From Zygnema cylindricum (Eukaryota; Streptophyta; Zygnematophyceae; Zygnematales; Zygnemataceae), in assembly GCA_037447655.1 (NCBI GenBank), contig JBBHKE010001399.1:62001-126000 (forward strand): a stretch of 64,000 nucleotides of DNA, written 5' to 3'. Under the pieces are notes generated by a model that saw only the letters and a list, made by a program, of their open reading frames with translations, did no database searches and had not been told where the DNA came from. Position numbers and translations under genes: made by a program. How positions within the stretch are numbered: the first letter of the stretch is position 1; every line of letters starts with the position of its first letter. Positions 10,761 through 21,439 of the stretch are shown one piece after another.

Positions 10761-11640
10761 ACCTATCCTTAGGTGGATCCCTTTTACCTCTAAAAGCACA
10801 CTTTTGTCTCCGTAAAATGTTTGCATGCTTCTCAGTGGTTTTTGGTTTAAGAAGAAGCTCCTCAAGCTCCTCTTCTAGTTCGGTTACGTCATCTTCTTCC
10901 TCGTCATGAACTTGAGTCAGAAAAGCCTTTTTCTTTCCTCCATCTATTAAGGAACCTTGTCCATCTTTCAGTCGAAGATCTGCAAGCTTGACACAATCTG
11001 CCATATAATATTCCACTTTCTTGCAGAAGTGACATAATCCACCTCGAGAAGCTCCTCTCCTCTGTCGATCAAATCTGCCACCTCCTTGTCATTTTCCTCC
11101 AAAGTTTAGATAGGGATCCTTTCCCTTTTCCTCATCACGCTTCCGCCAATCAAATCTTGCAGCTAATGCTTGAACACTCGGACTTCCTCTCCTAGCTAAT
11201 GCAATGACCCACTCTTATATTTGTTTACTAGAGATACCCAAATCTGAGAGGAAGATCTAACATGCATAAGGGGAATGGCAATACCCTTTACTACACTTTT
11301 GAGAATGAAGAGCTTAGCCACCTCATCCTTATATTTCCAATCTTCATATTCTGACTCTTCGGTCAGACTCCTTGTCACCATTGCTGGTGGTGCTGCTAGC
11401 GTTATCGTTCTTAATAGTGGAGTCCCTCGAGAAGCAACTTCTCCCTTTTCTCCTTCTATGATTATTTCCTCCCCTTCTTTGTCATCGTTCGTGATGGTGG
11501 CTGATGTTTTAATTGCTGTTGAGACTGAGGTGCCAGAAAAACGTATTCCTCCAAACCCAAGTGGAGGTGGGCATGGAATTTGCCCGAACACTATGCCCCA
11601 TAGGTGCTTCTCAAAAAGTTCTCCTTCCATCATCATTTCC
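10675..11640 (-). pseudogene. A2 gag, N-terminus deleted
   Basis: Two frames. 11196-11636 holds the gag N-terminal region starting at LYWEMMMEGELFEKHLWG (missing about the first 25 residues and the PBS), with an alignable YEDWKYKDEVAKLFILKSV block. 10675-11016 holds an acidic tail (EEEDDVTELEEELEELLL). The zinc knuckle region near 11016-11045 reads CHFCKKVEYYMADC, in which His is replaced. Relative to A3, roughly 70 residues of the middle are missing between the two frames. Confidence 0.82.
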
Positions 11641-11656
11641 CAATAAAGAAATTTTG

Positions 11657-12511
11657 AGGATAATATTTGACCCTTTCACTTTCCCACTGAATAAGTGCCG
11701 ACCAGGCACACAAATATTCTGACCACCCTCATCCCTATGAGGAGAAGACTCCCTAGAGTCAAACGCAAAAAGAATCACTGAATTTGCTCAGGTCCCCTGA
11801 GCACTAAGTTATGGCTGGCCAAAGATGGCCTATAAATACAAAAGGTCACATGGAGAGAGGTGCCTCAAACACGCTAAGTCTCTTAACTCCTACTCACAAC
11901 TACGTATTGCTCTACTTTCGGCCAATCAAAAGAGTGTATAGAACAAGAATGTACAGTGGCCGATTGTACTTTTTGTACGGCCATTGTACAATATGGCCTT
12001 CTGGTTGACACTTGTCAACATGGGTGTTATCGTTCCTCCTCCCATCTTTTACGGTGTCCAATGATGTGGCGCCACGTGTAACAGTGCCGCGCTATGTTTA
12101 AAAGTCGCCAAATATTCATTCGGGTTTGGCGCGGGCGACGACGTTCGTGTGATCATGTATTTTACACCGCTAGATTCGCGTTCACGAGCGCCGGTTGACT
12201 ATAGATGCTGTTTGGTCAATTTTGGTATGTTTTAATGAAAGTGACGTTTTGCGTAACACTTGATATACATAACAAACTGAATACGTGTATCGTTTCGTAA
12301 ACGCCATAATGGTTAAGGCATACGTCTATGTCGTACTTCGTAGACCTAAGTTTAAATCTGGTTTTGGGCATCATTTTGGCAATCTATTAATCTGTCTACG
12401 TGTCTGCCTGTTTCTTTCTGACTATGGCGGCAGCCATGGTGACTCTCTCTCTCTCTCTCTTCACTCTAAAGTCTAAATTAAGAATTGAATATTAATTACT
12501 TCTTTTTAACA
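11657..12511 (-). repeat. A2 5' LTR, lacking its last ~55 bp
   Basis: On the minus strand it starts TGTTAAAAAG at 12511 and matches the 3' LTR. The end that should run into the PBS is missing, the LTR being fused directly to gag. It is followed on the plus side by TATAA, the second target-site duplication. A (CT)n run occurs near 12445. Confidence 0.88.
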
Positions 12512-12516
12512 TATAA
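12512..12516. repeat. Target-site duplication of A2, right copy (TATAA)
   Basis: Matches 5375-5379 exactly; see A2. Confidence 0.85.
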
Positions 12517-15236
12517 CATACTATATTTATATATCTATATATGAATATGTTTTATCTCTTTGTGGATGCGGGAGATTTCCCCGATCGCTCAGATGGTTAA
12601 CCAAAGTTGACAACCATATGTGAGCGAACATATTGAAGAATAAATTATTCAAAAGGAAGAAGTAACATAGAAAACAACAGAGGCCCCAGAGTTTGTCCAA
12701 TAATCGTAAAGGGGGAGATATAAGTAAGTCTCACTATTATGTGTTCAAGAATATTTTAACGTTGAACGAATATCTTGTATTTGCAAAGGTCTAGTGAGCC
12801 GACAAATTGTGAAGCGAAACCTTACTCAAAGTCTAGAGTGGGTGTGGATTGAATGGTAAATGGAAGCCTGCATTTGAAAAGGAATGGAAGTCAAGAATTG
12901 ATAAGGGTACCTTTGAGTAGGTTGTATTGGGGGCCGAGAATAAAGTTGATTGATAGAAAATAAGTTATAAAGACGAAATTTGGTTCATCTGGCGAGTTTA
13001 TTAAGTGTAAGGTTTGATTGGTCGGAAACACGTGCTCTAATTGTGAAATTCGATTCTTTGGGGATGCTTAATGTTATTAAGACTGAGGGAAAGAAACTAA
13101 ATACACCAAATAGTTGTCGAAATAGCATTTTTCAATGGATAATTGGACGAGAAACTCCATATGAGAAGCCGGTTGTCGAAACGCGTATTGGTTTGGAGAC
13201 TTGAAAAAAATCATTATAGGGAATGAATTAGGCGCCGAGAAAATGGTATCTACGGCTTCATATGGGATTATGTGATTACGGATTTATTTGGACGGTTTCT
13301 AATTGGGGTATTTACATTAAGCGTTATGTAGGCTGTTTCGATTCGTAGACCTTGCCGAACATATCGCCATCTTTACGGAGCTGGATGTCCAGCGGAACGA
13401 TGTCAAAACTGTGACTTTAATAGCAATTACGTCCAGTTATGTACGGTTTGCTGTCGGACCTGGTATTCGTACGCATGTAGAGCATTGTCAATAGACGTGT
13501 GACAAGAACATGCTATATTGCTAAGAGAATTTGGGGGCGTTAAAAATTCCACCGACAAACGCTAACGACGGACCCTTTATAACGTTTTTAAAAGACTCAA
13601 ACAAGGCCCACGTGCGACATTAATTTGTTTTCAGCTAGTTCACAAGTAGGTGAAAGTAGGCCTATACAATATGCCTATTGTATGTAAAACATACAATATG
13701 ACCTTAAGACCCATATTGTATTGGTCGCAAAATGAAAAAAAATAGTAACAGGGTTGAGTTGCACATCGATCAATAGAGAATTAAACGTCATGTCTAAATT
13801 CTGAAAAACTTTCGGACAAAAAAATATTTTCTGTGAGTTTTGAGGTAATTTTTATTTAAAATGTCAAATTTGGACAATCGGACGGTCGCTCATCAAAGTA
13901 GCGATCTAAGAAGATCACATAAAAAGCCCATAACACAACTTACGATAAGACTATCTGTCATATTAGCGTCTTCGATTTTGAAGGCCACACTAAATAAAGC
14001 CTGAAATTGACCAACCAGGAAATATAGGACGATAAAAAAAATTATTCCACAATGCCAAAATTATTATCAAAACCTACCCGTTGGTGGCTGCATTAACACT
14101 TAAGTTGTTTCGCCCTTTCCGAAAAAGCTATGAACTCTCCGTACTCGCATTTTTTTTTCTAAGTTTTCTTTCCCGCGGAATGTCATCCTACGCTCTGTCA
14201 TCTCCCTAAAAAAACCCGTCTGGCGGCGTGCGCTGTACTATGATTATACGTCAGATTCGTACGTTCGTACAAGAGTGTGCACAACGCACCCACATACAGT
14301 ATGCCTACTCTACGCGTGTTTTATGCCAAGTTTTGTGCGCCTACCAAAGGCCTACCATAAAAACGCCTACTTTTGAACTATGGCTAGAACCAACATAGAA
14401 TTAACCATGAAATACACTTTAAATAATGATGAGAGACGCGGATCAACATTTTAAACCAATAATATCATGTCATGTCTCGTTCCACGCAAGTTTCAAAATT
14501 ATTTCTCATCACCGAGTCGCTTATCTTTTTTCACTTCCAATCTATACAATATGCACCACGTAGGCCCTCTTGGTTTGTACAAGTTTCAAAACATAACTCC
14601 ATCCGTACTAATATTAATTCCACACGTGCAGCGGAACGAAAAAGTTCAGAGTATAAACGAAACTCGTTCCACAAAAATTTGAACCTGAAACTAGACTAGC
14701 GCTGGGCAGCTCACATAGAACTCTGTGACCTTGGACTTAAAAAATTTGAATTGCTAATCGCAGAGACGATTTTTGTTGCACGCAAGTAGTTGTCAGAAAT
14801 TGTACATTTGATTTACAAGTTACTTACCTTTAAGTTCAGATATGACGGTCAATCCGTCAAACAACTTTGACTGGCGGAATATTGTAACGACGGTTAAAAA
14901 ATTGTCGCGCTTGCGAACTTTGACCGTCATAAAAAAAAAACAATTCACACGGCCGGCGCAGATTTAGTGTTTCAAAACGAAGACAGCCACAGATAAATAA
15001 AATGGCTGCACGCAGGTATTTACTCACTTCACGTGAGCTCCACAGTGAAAGCACACACCGACATTTGACTTAGCCGCAAAAATGGAATCTAATCGCGAAC
15101 CGTTACGCTAAACTTGGACACAAATTAAAGGACGACGTATGACATGTATAAACTCGCACGAAACGAAATAAACTTCATACAAAATATAAAAGCGTACCCG
15201 CGTATAAATATCAATGAAACTAAAATGACGCGTCGT
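12517..15236. other. Gene-free spacer
   Basis: About 2.7 kb between A2 and B1. The longest open frames (for example 12980-13204, 74 codons) have no recognisable motif, no upstream context and no similarity to other parts of the window, so I call nothing. A small hairpin (TATTGTATGT paired with ACATACAATA) lies near 13675-13697. The DNA is AT-rich and not visibly LTR-derived. Confidence 0.6.
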
Positions 15237-16406
15237 TGTTGTAATTGGAAATCTTTATTTCAATAGATAGGGCTATGAGAAGAAACTTAAATAACTTAGA
15301 ATATTTTCTAAGTAGTCTGCTGTAGTAATTACCTTAATTAGTATTACAGTAGCAAAAGTACAATAGAGTGTATTGTAATTTTAGAGGGACGCGCGGCGGC
15401 AAGAGAGACATATGCAGGTTTTACGGAGTGGCGCTGACAGTCACTCACACGTGTCAAGCAGGAGATGATTTAATTCACCGAACGGACGAACGGAATCTAA
15501 ACCGGTTATTCCGGAAATATATGGTACGGATCGACGCTATGATCATTGATTGAATTCTTGCCAAGGGACGCGATTCACTTGGGACCACAAAGCGTGATTC
15601 ACGTGGGACCACAAGTCAGCAATAGAGTTAATGCAGGTATTCTGGAGTTGCGCCGACATCCACATACACGTGTCAAAAATCATACGGGCGGTTTCGATGA
15701 ATGTGACACGCGGAGACCGAGCCGGACATCTGGGAGTGTACCGTACAAAATCAAAGGAATATCGTTGATACGAGACAAATTCGACGAACACGATTAAAGT
15801 AGGGACCATAATGACTGAGTGCGCCGTACGCGCTCAGAACGTTCTTACCATCGAATCAACATTCATCTGGACATTTGCGGCTGATGCTGACTAAGCATCG
15901 ACAGCATTAATTGTATGGACAATATCTGTAAATATTTGTAAAGAATAAGTTAACGTTTAGCAAATTAATGAATAGTGTTACACTGTTTATTTAGCGGCAT
16001 GTAATTATGGTTTTGGAGGTAATCACGGTACAGTGAAGTACAGGCTGGATACTTTGTCGTTAGTCAAGATATTATTGTTGTACAGTCACCCGCATTAGTG
16101 TGACCAGTAGATACTCACAGTGAGTATATAGTTTAGGACTTAGATAATTTTGTATCATCTAGTTTTGTGATTGTGACATTTTAAGGTCAATTTTTGGGAA
16201 ACTTCCAAGAGTCATATCTTATGGTTTACTTGGTCATTTGGGCTCCAATTTTGGGAATTTTCAGTTTATTGTTTTGTGTATCATTGTGAGAAATTTGAGG
16301 CATATTAGCCTTTTAAGACATATTTTGTGTAAGCTGAAAGTTGGCTGTTGAGTAGGTGCTTGACTATTGCTGGTCCTACTGCTGCAGCGGTGGTTGTAGA
16401 ACAACA
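15237..16406 (+). repeat. B1 5' LTR
   Basis: Starts TGTTGTAATTGG and ends GTAGAACAACA, directly followed by a PBS-like GATTATGGGCC. It is collinear with the solo LTR B2 (31093-32120), for example in the CTTAGAATATTTTCT and GGGACCACAA stretches. Close to its end it has lost the ATG block that B2, B3, B5 and B6 keep. Confidence 0.87.
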
Positions 16407-17340
16407 GATTATGGGCCTTTCGTCAAGAATGCCTATCTTCAATGGCCAAAAGTATGCGTATTGGGCGGTGATGGTTGAATCTTCGTTTGAAACTGCTGGC
16501 TTATAGGGGGTTTTGGATGGCTCCCTTGATGAAACATATCCGAGTTGGGAGAAAATAATTCAATGGCAAGGAACAATCTGATTCTTTGTAATTCAGAAAA
16601 TCTGGTCATGTTTGGCTTGAAAATGAAGAAGGCAAAGGAGATTTGGACATCACTAAAATCCGCATTTGAGGAAGCGAATGTCCAAGAGGAGCTCTTCGTG
16701 TCTGGAAAAGTTTGGGGTTACAAATACTCGGGGGGAACTATGGTCAAGTACTGTGACAACTTTCGTGCACTTATTGATGCACACTTTTTTGTTGGCGGGT
16801 CATTTTCTGAGTTTTAGCAGACAGCTTTACTTATTACAGGACTTTTTAGTAACATAAAAGGTGTGTCTGCTCAGTTAAAGGGTCATGATAAAGCTAGATG
16901 GTCGTTTCAATTAGCATAAAATCTTATATTGGAGGAAGAGTCTAATATTAAACTCCTTGAAAGAGAAGGACACGTTGAAGCTTTTGCAGCAGACTATGAC
17001 AAAAGAGCTCATTTTAATCAGCATAGGAATTAGTTTAACTAGAATCAGAATAAGTTTAATCAGTTTAATCAGAGGCCAAATAGACAATCATCTACTGCTT
17101 GTTTCTATTGTTTTGAGAAGGGTCATGGATACAAGTATTGTCCTAAGCTGAAAAAGGCTAATGAGACAGGTTTATGCAGGCCGGGTTGGCAACAAAGTGA
17201 ATATCACAAAGGTTTTTTTGGAAATCCTACTCGTGGAAATGCTCTCTTTTTAGCTTCTGCAACTGATGCAGATGAGTCCCTCAGCTTCAATGAGCAAGAG
17301 GAAGCAGAGTTATTTGCTATGGCGGCAGCAATATAGGGTT
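16407..17340 (+). pseudogene. B1 gag
   Basis: Begins MGLSSRMPIFNGQKYAYW at the PBS, as in B3, followed by a TAG near 16505 and a frameshift. The frame 16545-16815 carries the conserved copia gag core (FEEANVQEELFVSGKVWGYKYSGGTMVKYCDNF). Further on are a Gln/Asn-rich stretch and a zinc knuckle CFYCFEKGHGYKYC (C-X2-C-X4-H-X4-C). Two TAG codons at 17031-17033 and 17040-17042 lie in the QFNQ-like repeat where Gln is expected. Confidence 0.87.
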
Positions 17341-17670
17341 CTAAGGATGCAGGATGGATCATAGAAACGGGAGTATCGGCCCACATGTGCTGGAACAAGC
17401 GACTTTTACAAATCTGCAGCAAACGCTTCCAAAGAGTATATACTATGCTAGTGGGAGGAGTGTTCAAACCTTTGCTCAGGATGATGTATCTTTAATGGTA
17501 GATGTGGGGGGAAAGTCTGTAGAGAGAACTCTTCACAATGTTATGTATGTTCCAAACTTTAAAAATATTTTTTTCTTTACATCATTAGTGGAAAGCAAAG
17601 GCTTTGAAGTCATTCTGAAAAGAGGTAGACAGGTTGTTAGCAAGAAGGGAAAAGTAGCAGTATCATGAAG
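17341..17670 (+). pseudogene. B1 protease with altered active site
   Basis: The reading GWIIETGVSAHMCWNKR aligns with the copia protease active site GWIMDSGxSxHM. The catalytic DSG is ETG here (Glu codon at 17364-17366). A frameshift just after leads into the frame 17354-17668, with VQTFAQDDVSLMVDVGGKSVERTLHNVMYVPNFK, the rest of the protease fold. The same Asp-Ser to Glu-Thr change is seen in B3. Confidence 0.82.
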
Positions 17671-17675
17671 TAGAG

Positions 17676-18037
17676 ATGCTAGCAAAATGTACCGGATGGA
17701 CATGGCTGAATATAACGAAAAATGATGTTCTCTACTCTACTGTCCAATGTGATAATGAGTTGTGGCATAAGAGATTAGGACACATGAATTATAATACTCT
17801 AAAGAAAATGGTGAATTCGGGAAAAGTTGATGGAGTTTCTCTCACCTCTCATCCTATAAAATCATGTGAGGGTTGTTCATTTTGCAAGATCCACAAATTG
17901 CCTTTCCCACAGGAAACAGACCACAGATCGGAAAGAGTTCTGCAGCTAATACATTCTGATGTTCTTGGTCCTTCACAAGTGGCTTCGGCTGGAGGCGTCC
18001 ACTATATGGTCACATTTACAGATGATTACTCGAGATA
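17676..18037 (+). pseudogene. B1 integrase zinc domain, truncated
   Basis: Open frame with ELWHKRLGHMNYNTLKKM, CEGCSFCKIHKLPFPQ (HHCC zinc-binding residues) and IHSDVLGPSQVASAGG with the first catalytic Asp, then TFTDDYSRY. At 18038 the frame runs into the TGTAGAAATTAATGG start of a group A LTR, and the remaining catalytic residues are lost. Confidence 0.88.
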
Positions 18038-18390
18038 TGTAGAAATTAATGGTTCTTTTTAGTATTTTCTAGTTCTAAAATGAATTGCAAAAAAGAAGCC
18101 GAGTGTAGAAATTAAAGGTTATTTTAGTATTTTCTAGGTTTTGTAAAATGCAAAAAAAAATTAGAGGCACTCTGCCTCTATCTCCTCTCTCTTGCTCCCA
18201 CACTTGTGGCAATCACTAAAAGTTGGAGAGGGAGATAGAGCCATGGCCCCCTATGCTGTCTCGATAGGGACATACATTAGGTTGGTAAATTTTACCAAAA
18301 TAGATCTTGACGGACCGAGGATTTGATCTTAGTACCTACCGTCCGTCAGGGTAAGCGGTAGCCGATTGACTTAGCCAATAGGTCTGTTCC
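18038..18390 (+). repeat. A4: 5' fragment of a group A LTR with a tandem start duplication
   Basis: Starts TGTAGAAATTAATGG at 18038. The first ~65 bp are repeated from 18104 (TGTAGAAATTAAAGG) before the LTR continues through the GAGCCATGG and CCGTCCGTCAGGG parts. It breaks at about 18390, where the minus-strand integrase of A3 begins. Only about the first third of an LTR is left. Confidence 0.8.
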
Positions 18391-18596
18391 GGATTTTCTG
18401 GAACTGTCTTTTGGTGTTGAACCCCATCTTCCCTCAAAAAATCCTCAAACTGGTTAGAAGTATACTCTCCATCATTGTCACTCCTTACTCTCTTGATTGG
18501 AGTTTCATGGAGTTTTTCGCTCCATGCTTTATATTGTCTAAAACAGTCCTCAGCTTCTGACTTGTTTTTCAAAAAATACACCCGGGAATACCGAGA
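18391..18596 (-). pseudogene. A3 integrase core, truncated
   Basis: Continues the long frame after a single TAG (Trp in DDWSRY changed to stop, 18597-18599): YFLKNKSEAEDCFRQYKAWSEKLH, IKRVRSDNDGEYTSNQFEDFL with the second catalytic Asp, and GVQHQKTVPENPEQ. It then runs into unrelated LTR sequence at about 18390, so the catalytic Glu is absent. Confidence 0.88.
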
Positions 18597-20417
18597 CTAA
18601 TCATCAGTTATAGTCATCATAAATCTCTTCCCCCTTGGTGAGGGCACTCTAGCCGGTCCCCAAATATCTGTGTGTACTAGATCTAGAAGTTTTTCTCCCT
18701 TGTAGGTGGCTGTTTTAGGAAAGGGTAATCTGTGTGCTTTACCTTGAGCACACCCACTACAATCACTTATATCATCACTCTCACTGAACTGAATCCCTTC
18801 CACCACTCCCATCTTTTTCATCTCTCTTAACTTATCTAGATTCACATAACCAAGCCTCTTATGCCACATCATAATATCATGAACACCAGCAAAATAAAGT
18901 TTCTTCGTTTCATTACTTAAGATCAGCCTAAACATCCCATGGCTACCTTTCTCAGCAATGAAATAGACATCCTCCTCAAAACTAGCAGTAAAGACTCCTT
19001 CCCTAGTGCTAGTAAAAAAACCCTTATCATCTAATACAGATGTAGAGATAAGGTTTTTGTTCAGCTTCGGGATAAACAATACATCGGAGAATGTTAATAT
19101 GGATGTCTTTCCTTCTACTAACACTTTCAGATCTACCAATCCTACAAGAGTAGTGGTGACTATCCTCCCATCCCCGTACTCTATCTCTACGGTGGGAATC
19201 TTTCTTATCTTAGTGAACAAGTGCCTATCCTTACACATGTTCATTGAGGCACCTGAATCTATAATCCAGCCTGCTTCACCTTTCAATCCACCGTATGCAC
19301 ATTTCTGCCTTCGTGGAATTTCAACCTCAGTTTTCGCCTCGAACTCCTCATCCAAAAGGAGCTCATCGTCCTCGTCATCGGATTCCGCCTCAAGTACCTC
19401 TGTGACAAGGGTCTTTTTCTTTCCTCTCGGGGTACCACCGGTCTGCCCCTCCTTTAACTGAAGCTCGGTTAGCTTGGTGCACTCTGCCATATAGTGCCCC
19501 GGTTTCTTACAAAAATGACATAAACCTTTGGGAGCCCTTGGTTCGAACTCGCCAACCTGTTTTTTCTGCTCCCTACCCCCATAGTTTCCGACTGGTTTCC
19601 GGGAATCCTTGTTCCTCCAATCGGTCGTTGTTGCCAAGGCTTGGCCACTCTCTCCTCCCCTTTGGATCTCAATCGTATTCTCTCGAACGAAAGTCATCCC
19701 TACCACTGAGTTCCATATCCACCTTGAGTCCGGCAAGTTTTGCACACGGTTGACTATGTTCTCGAACTCATCAGGTAACTTCATTAGTAAACAGTTAACC
19801 TTTTTTTTTTCACTAAAAACTTTTCCCGCACTCTCTAGCTCCATGAAGAGTGTAGCAAGCTCATTGCAAAAATCCAACATATTTCTCCCTTTGTATACAT
19901 ACTCCTTAACTTTCTTATCAACCAGCTGTTGTTGCTGAATCGTACCACTTCGGTACATCTCTATGAGAGCCATCCAAAGATCGGATGCCTTTTCTACCTG
20001 CAAATGAGGACATGCAAGTCCTTGAGTGAGATGGCGTAGGATGAAGTGCTTTGCCGCCATATTGTTGAAGTCCCAGGTTTCAGTATCATTCTCCTCATTC
20101 CTAGGAATAGGTGACATGAATACTAAACCAGTTGCTATTGGTGTGGTCGCCTCCTTCTCCTTTCCTTTGTCCACCACCTCTCCTTCCTTTGTTTCCTCCG
20201 TTGAAGGTGAATCCTCTTTCCTGGTGAATCTGCTTCCTTTAAACTCTGGAGGAATTCCAAGACTTGATGGACGCCCCAATCGTCCACTCACTATCCCCCA
20301 AAACCTTTTTTCGCATAGAGCTCCTATCATCATACTTTCGCAGTATATGAAGCCAGTTCCATTAAAGATTGGTACCTTAGAGGGTGGGCCCATAACCTGA
20401 AGCTTTGAGACCTCCAT
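18597..20417 (-). CDS. A3 gag-protease-integrase open frame, 606 codons
   Basis: Longest open frame in the window. Residues 1-7 (MEVSKLQ) are encoded by the LTR end, and V-M-G-P (8-11) by the PBS. Gag core about 12-250; zinc knuckle C300-C303-H308-C313; acidic tail 343-366; protease active site DSGA 387-390, intact; integrase zinc domain with H519, C553 and C556, but the second His is Tyr (RLGY at 521-524); first integrase Asp at 584 in HTDIWGP. It ends at a premature TAG in DDWSRY. The intact 5' part suggests a fairly young copy. Start choice: ATG 20415-20417 lies in the LTR; ATG 20391-20393 in the PBS is the alternative. Confidence 0.88.
   Translation of the reverse strand: MEVSKLQVMGPPSKVPIFNGTGFIYCESMMIGALCEKRFWGIVSGRLGRPSSLGIPPEFKGSRFTRKEDSPSTEETKEGEVVDKGKEKEATTPIATGLVFMSPIPRNEENDTETWDFNNMAAKHFILRHLTQGLACPHLQVEKASDLWMALIEMYRSGTIQQQQLVDKKVKEYVYKGRNMLDFCNELATLFMELESAGKVFSEKKKVNCLLMKLPDEFENIVNRVQNLPDSRWIWNSVVGMTFVRENTIEIQRGGESGQALATTTDWRNKDSRKPVGNYGGREQKKQVGEFEPRAPKGLCHFCKKPGHYMAECTKLTELQLKEGQTGGTPRGKKKTLVTEVLEAESDDEDDELLLDEEFEAKTEVEIPRRQKCAYGGLKGEAGWIIDSGASMNMCKDRHLFTKIRKIPTVEIEYGDGRIVTTTLVGLVDLKVLVEGKTSILTFSDVLFIPKLNKNLISTSVLDDKGFFTSTREGVFTASFEEDVYFIAEKGSHGMFRLILSNETKKLYFAGVHDIMMWHKRLGYVNLDKLREMKKMGVVEGIQFSESDDISDCSGCAQGKAHRLPFPKTATYKGEKLLDLVHTDIWGPARVPSPRGKRFMMTITDD
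20383..20397 (-). other. A3 primer binding site (half-tRNA type)
   Basis: On the minus strand GGTTATGGGCCCACC directly follows the LTR end TTCA. GGTTATGGGCCCA is complementary to the anticodon arm of eukaryotic initiator tRNA-Met (CTGGGCCCATAACC), not to its 3' end, as known for Drosophila copia. It also encodes V-M-G-P of gag. Confidence 0.8.
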
Positions 20418-21439
20418 AAGTCCTCAGAGTGGACAGCTTCCAAGAAGCCTCTAGGGTAATCCTGACCCCTTTGTGTTTAAGCAAAAATAACTGCCACCCT
20501 GGCAGACAAAAACTCTGACCACCTTCACCCCTGTGAAGACAAGACTCCCCTGAGTCGATAGCAAAAAGAATCTCTGAATTTGCTCCCCTGAGCAGTAAGT
20601 TATGAAGGGTCAAAGTTGACCTTTTGTACAGAAGCTCTCTGGGAGAGAGGGTCCTATCTCCTAATTTTTCTAAGTCCTATCTCTCTCACAGACTCTATCT
20701 ACTGATGTACGGAACCAATCAGAATACAGTTCCGTACGCAAAAGTACATCTGCCGGTGTACTTTATGTACGAACATTGTACGACATGTCCCAAATGTCGA
20801 CACATGTCATATCCGGATTCGGTGCCATAATCTCCGGAGATTCCACGATCCAATGTAATTTCGCCACGCGTCATCCGATGTGGCGATGACCACAAACCGC
20901 CGAAATCTTCTTCCGCGATCTCGGCGCTAATTCCGGCCGTCCGATTAGAATCTAATTTAATCGTAGCCGTAATAAATACATGCGCGGTATTCGTTTCACT
21001 TACGAAATAAAATGCGCGGTATTGATTTTGTGAATGTACCGTATTCCGTACTTATACATTACCGGATCTATGTATACCGTACACAGTTACAGTTAAATGA
21101 TTTAACCTACGTATTAATGTTTAAATTAATATCGTACTATATGTTACGTAAGACTACTTCTAGACCTAACGGCTAAGGCTACCGGCTATCTACTATCTGT
21201 CGGCCGGCAGGTACCAGGATCAAATCCTGTGGCCGGCATATCCCTTTTAGTAAATAATCCCTAAACTAGTATAAATTTCCCGTAAACCTCAGGATAGCCT
21301 AGGTTGCCATGGCTCTAGCTTCCTCTCCAATTTCTTAGTGACTGCGACAAGTTGGAGAGAGAAGTTAGAGGTAGACTGCCTCGGCTTCTTTTATTTCTAT
21401 TCAGACCTAGAAAATACTTTAAAACCATTAGTTTCTACA
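20398..21439 (-). repeat. A3 5' LTR
   Basis: 1,042 bp on the minus strand, from TGTAGAAACTAATGG (21439) to AAGCTTCA (20398). It contains the GTAC-rich stretch near 20700-20790 and, 20 nt before its end, the ATG that opens the gag frame. Neighbouring LTR fragment A5 abuts its start. Confidence 0.9.

Larger units (their letters stand above)
5380..12511 (-). mobile_element. A2: group A copia retrotransposon with both LTRs and target-site duplication
   Basis: Complete outline of a minus-strand copia element: 5' LTR at 11657-12511, gag-pol, polypurine tract and 3' LTR at 5380-6281, bounded by TATAA on both sides. A group D solo LTR (7001-8248) is inserted in its reverse transcriptase. About 55 bp of the 5' LTR end, the PBS and the gag start are deleted (junction near 11650). 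Pol is broken by several stops and frameshifts. It is the only element here with both its own LTRs and an exact target-site duplication. Confidence 0.92.
15237..18037 (+). mobile_element. B1: group B copia retrotransposon, 3' half missing
   Basis: Plus-strand order: 5' LTR (15237-16406), PBS, gag, protease and the start of integrase. At 18038 the integrase is cut in the SRY motif and a group A LTR fragment begins. Reverse transcriptase, RNase H and the 3' LTR are absent. Many stops are present. It is closest to B3 in gag and protease. Confidence 0.9.
18391..21439 (-). mobile_element. A3: group A copia retrotransposon, 5' half
   Basis: Minus-strand element with 5' LTR (20398-21439), PBS (20383-20397), a long gag-protease-integrase frame (18597-20417) and a further integrase piece (18391-18596). 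It is cut just after VPENPEQ, before the catalytic Glu motif. Reverse transcriptase, RNase H and the 3' LTR are gone. It has the best preserved gag in the window. Confidence 0.93.

Noticed and set aside
12980-13204. 74-codon plus-strand frame in the spacer
   Set aside because: No motif, no neighbouring exons or splice context that I can support, and no similarity within the window.
19006-19461. 151-codon plus-strand open frame
   Set aside because: Antisense to the A3 gag-protease frame; its Ser-rich composition is the mirror of acidic and Lys codons. Other antisense frames over gag-pol were dropped for the same reason.
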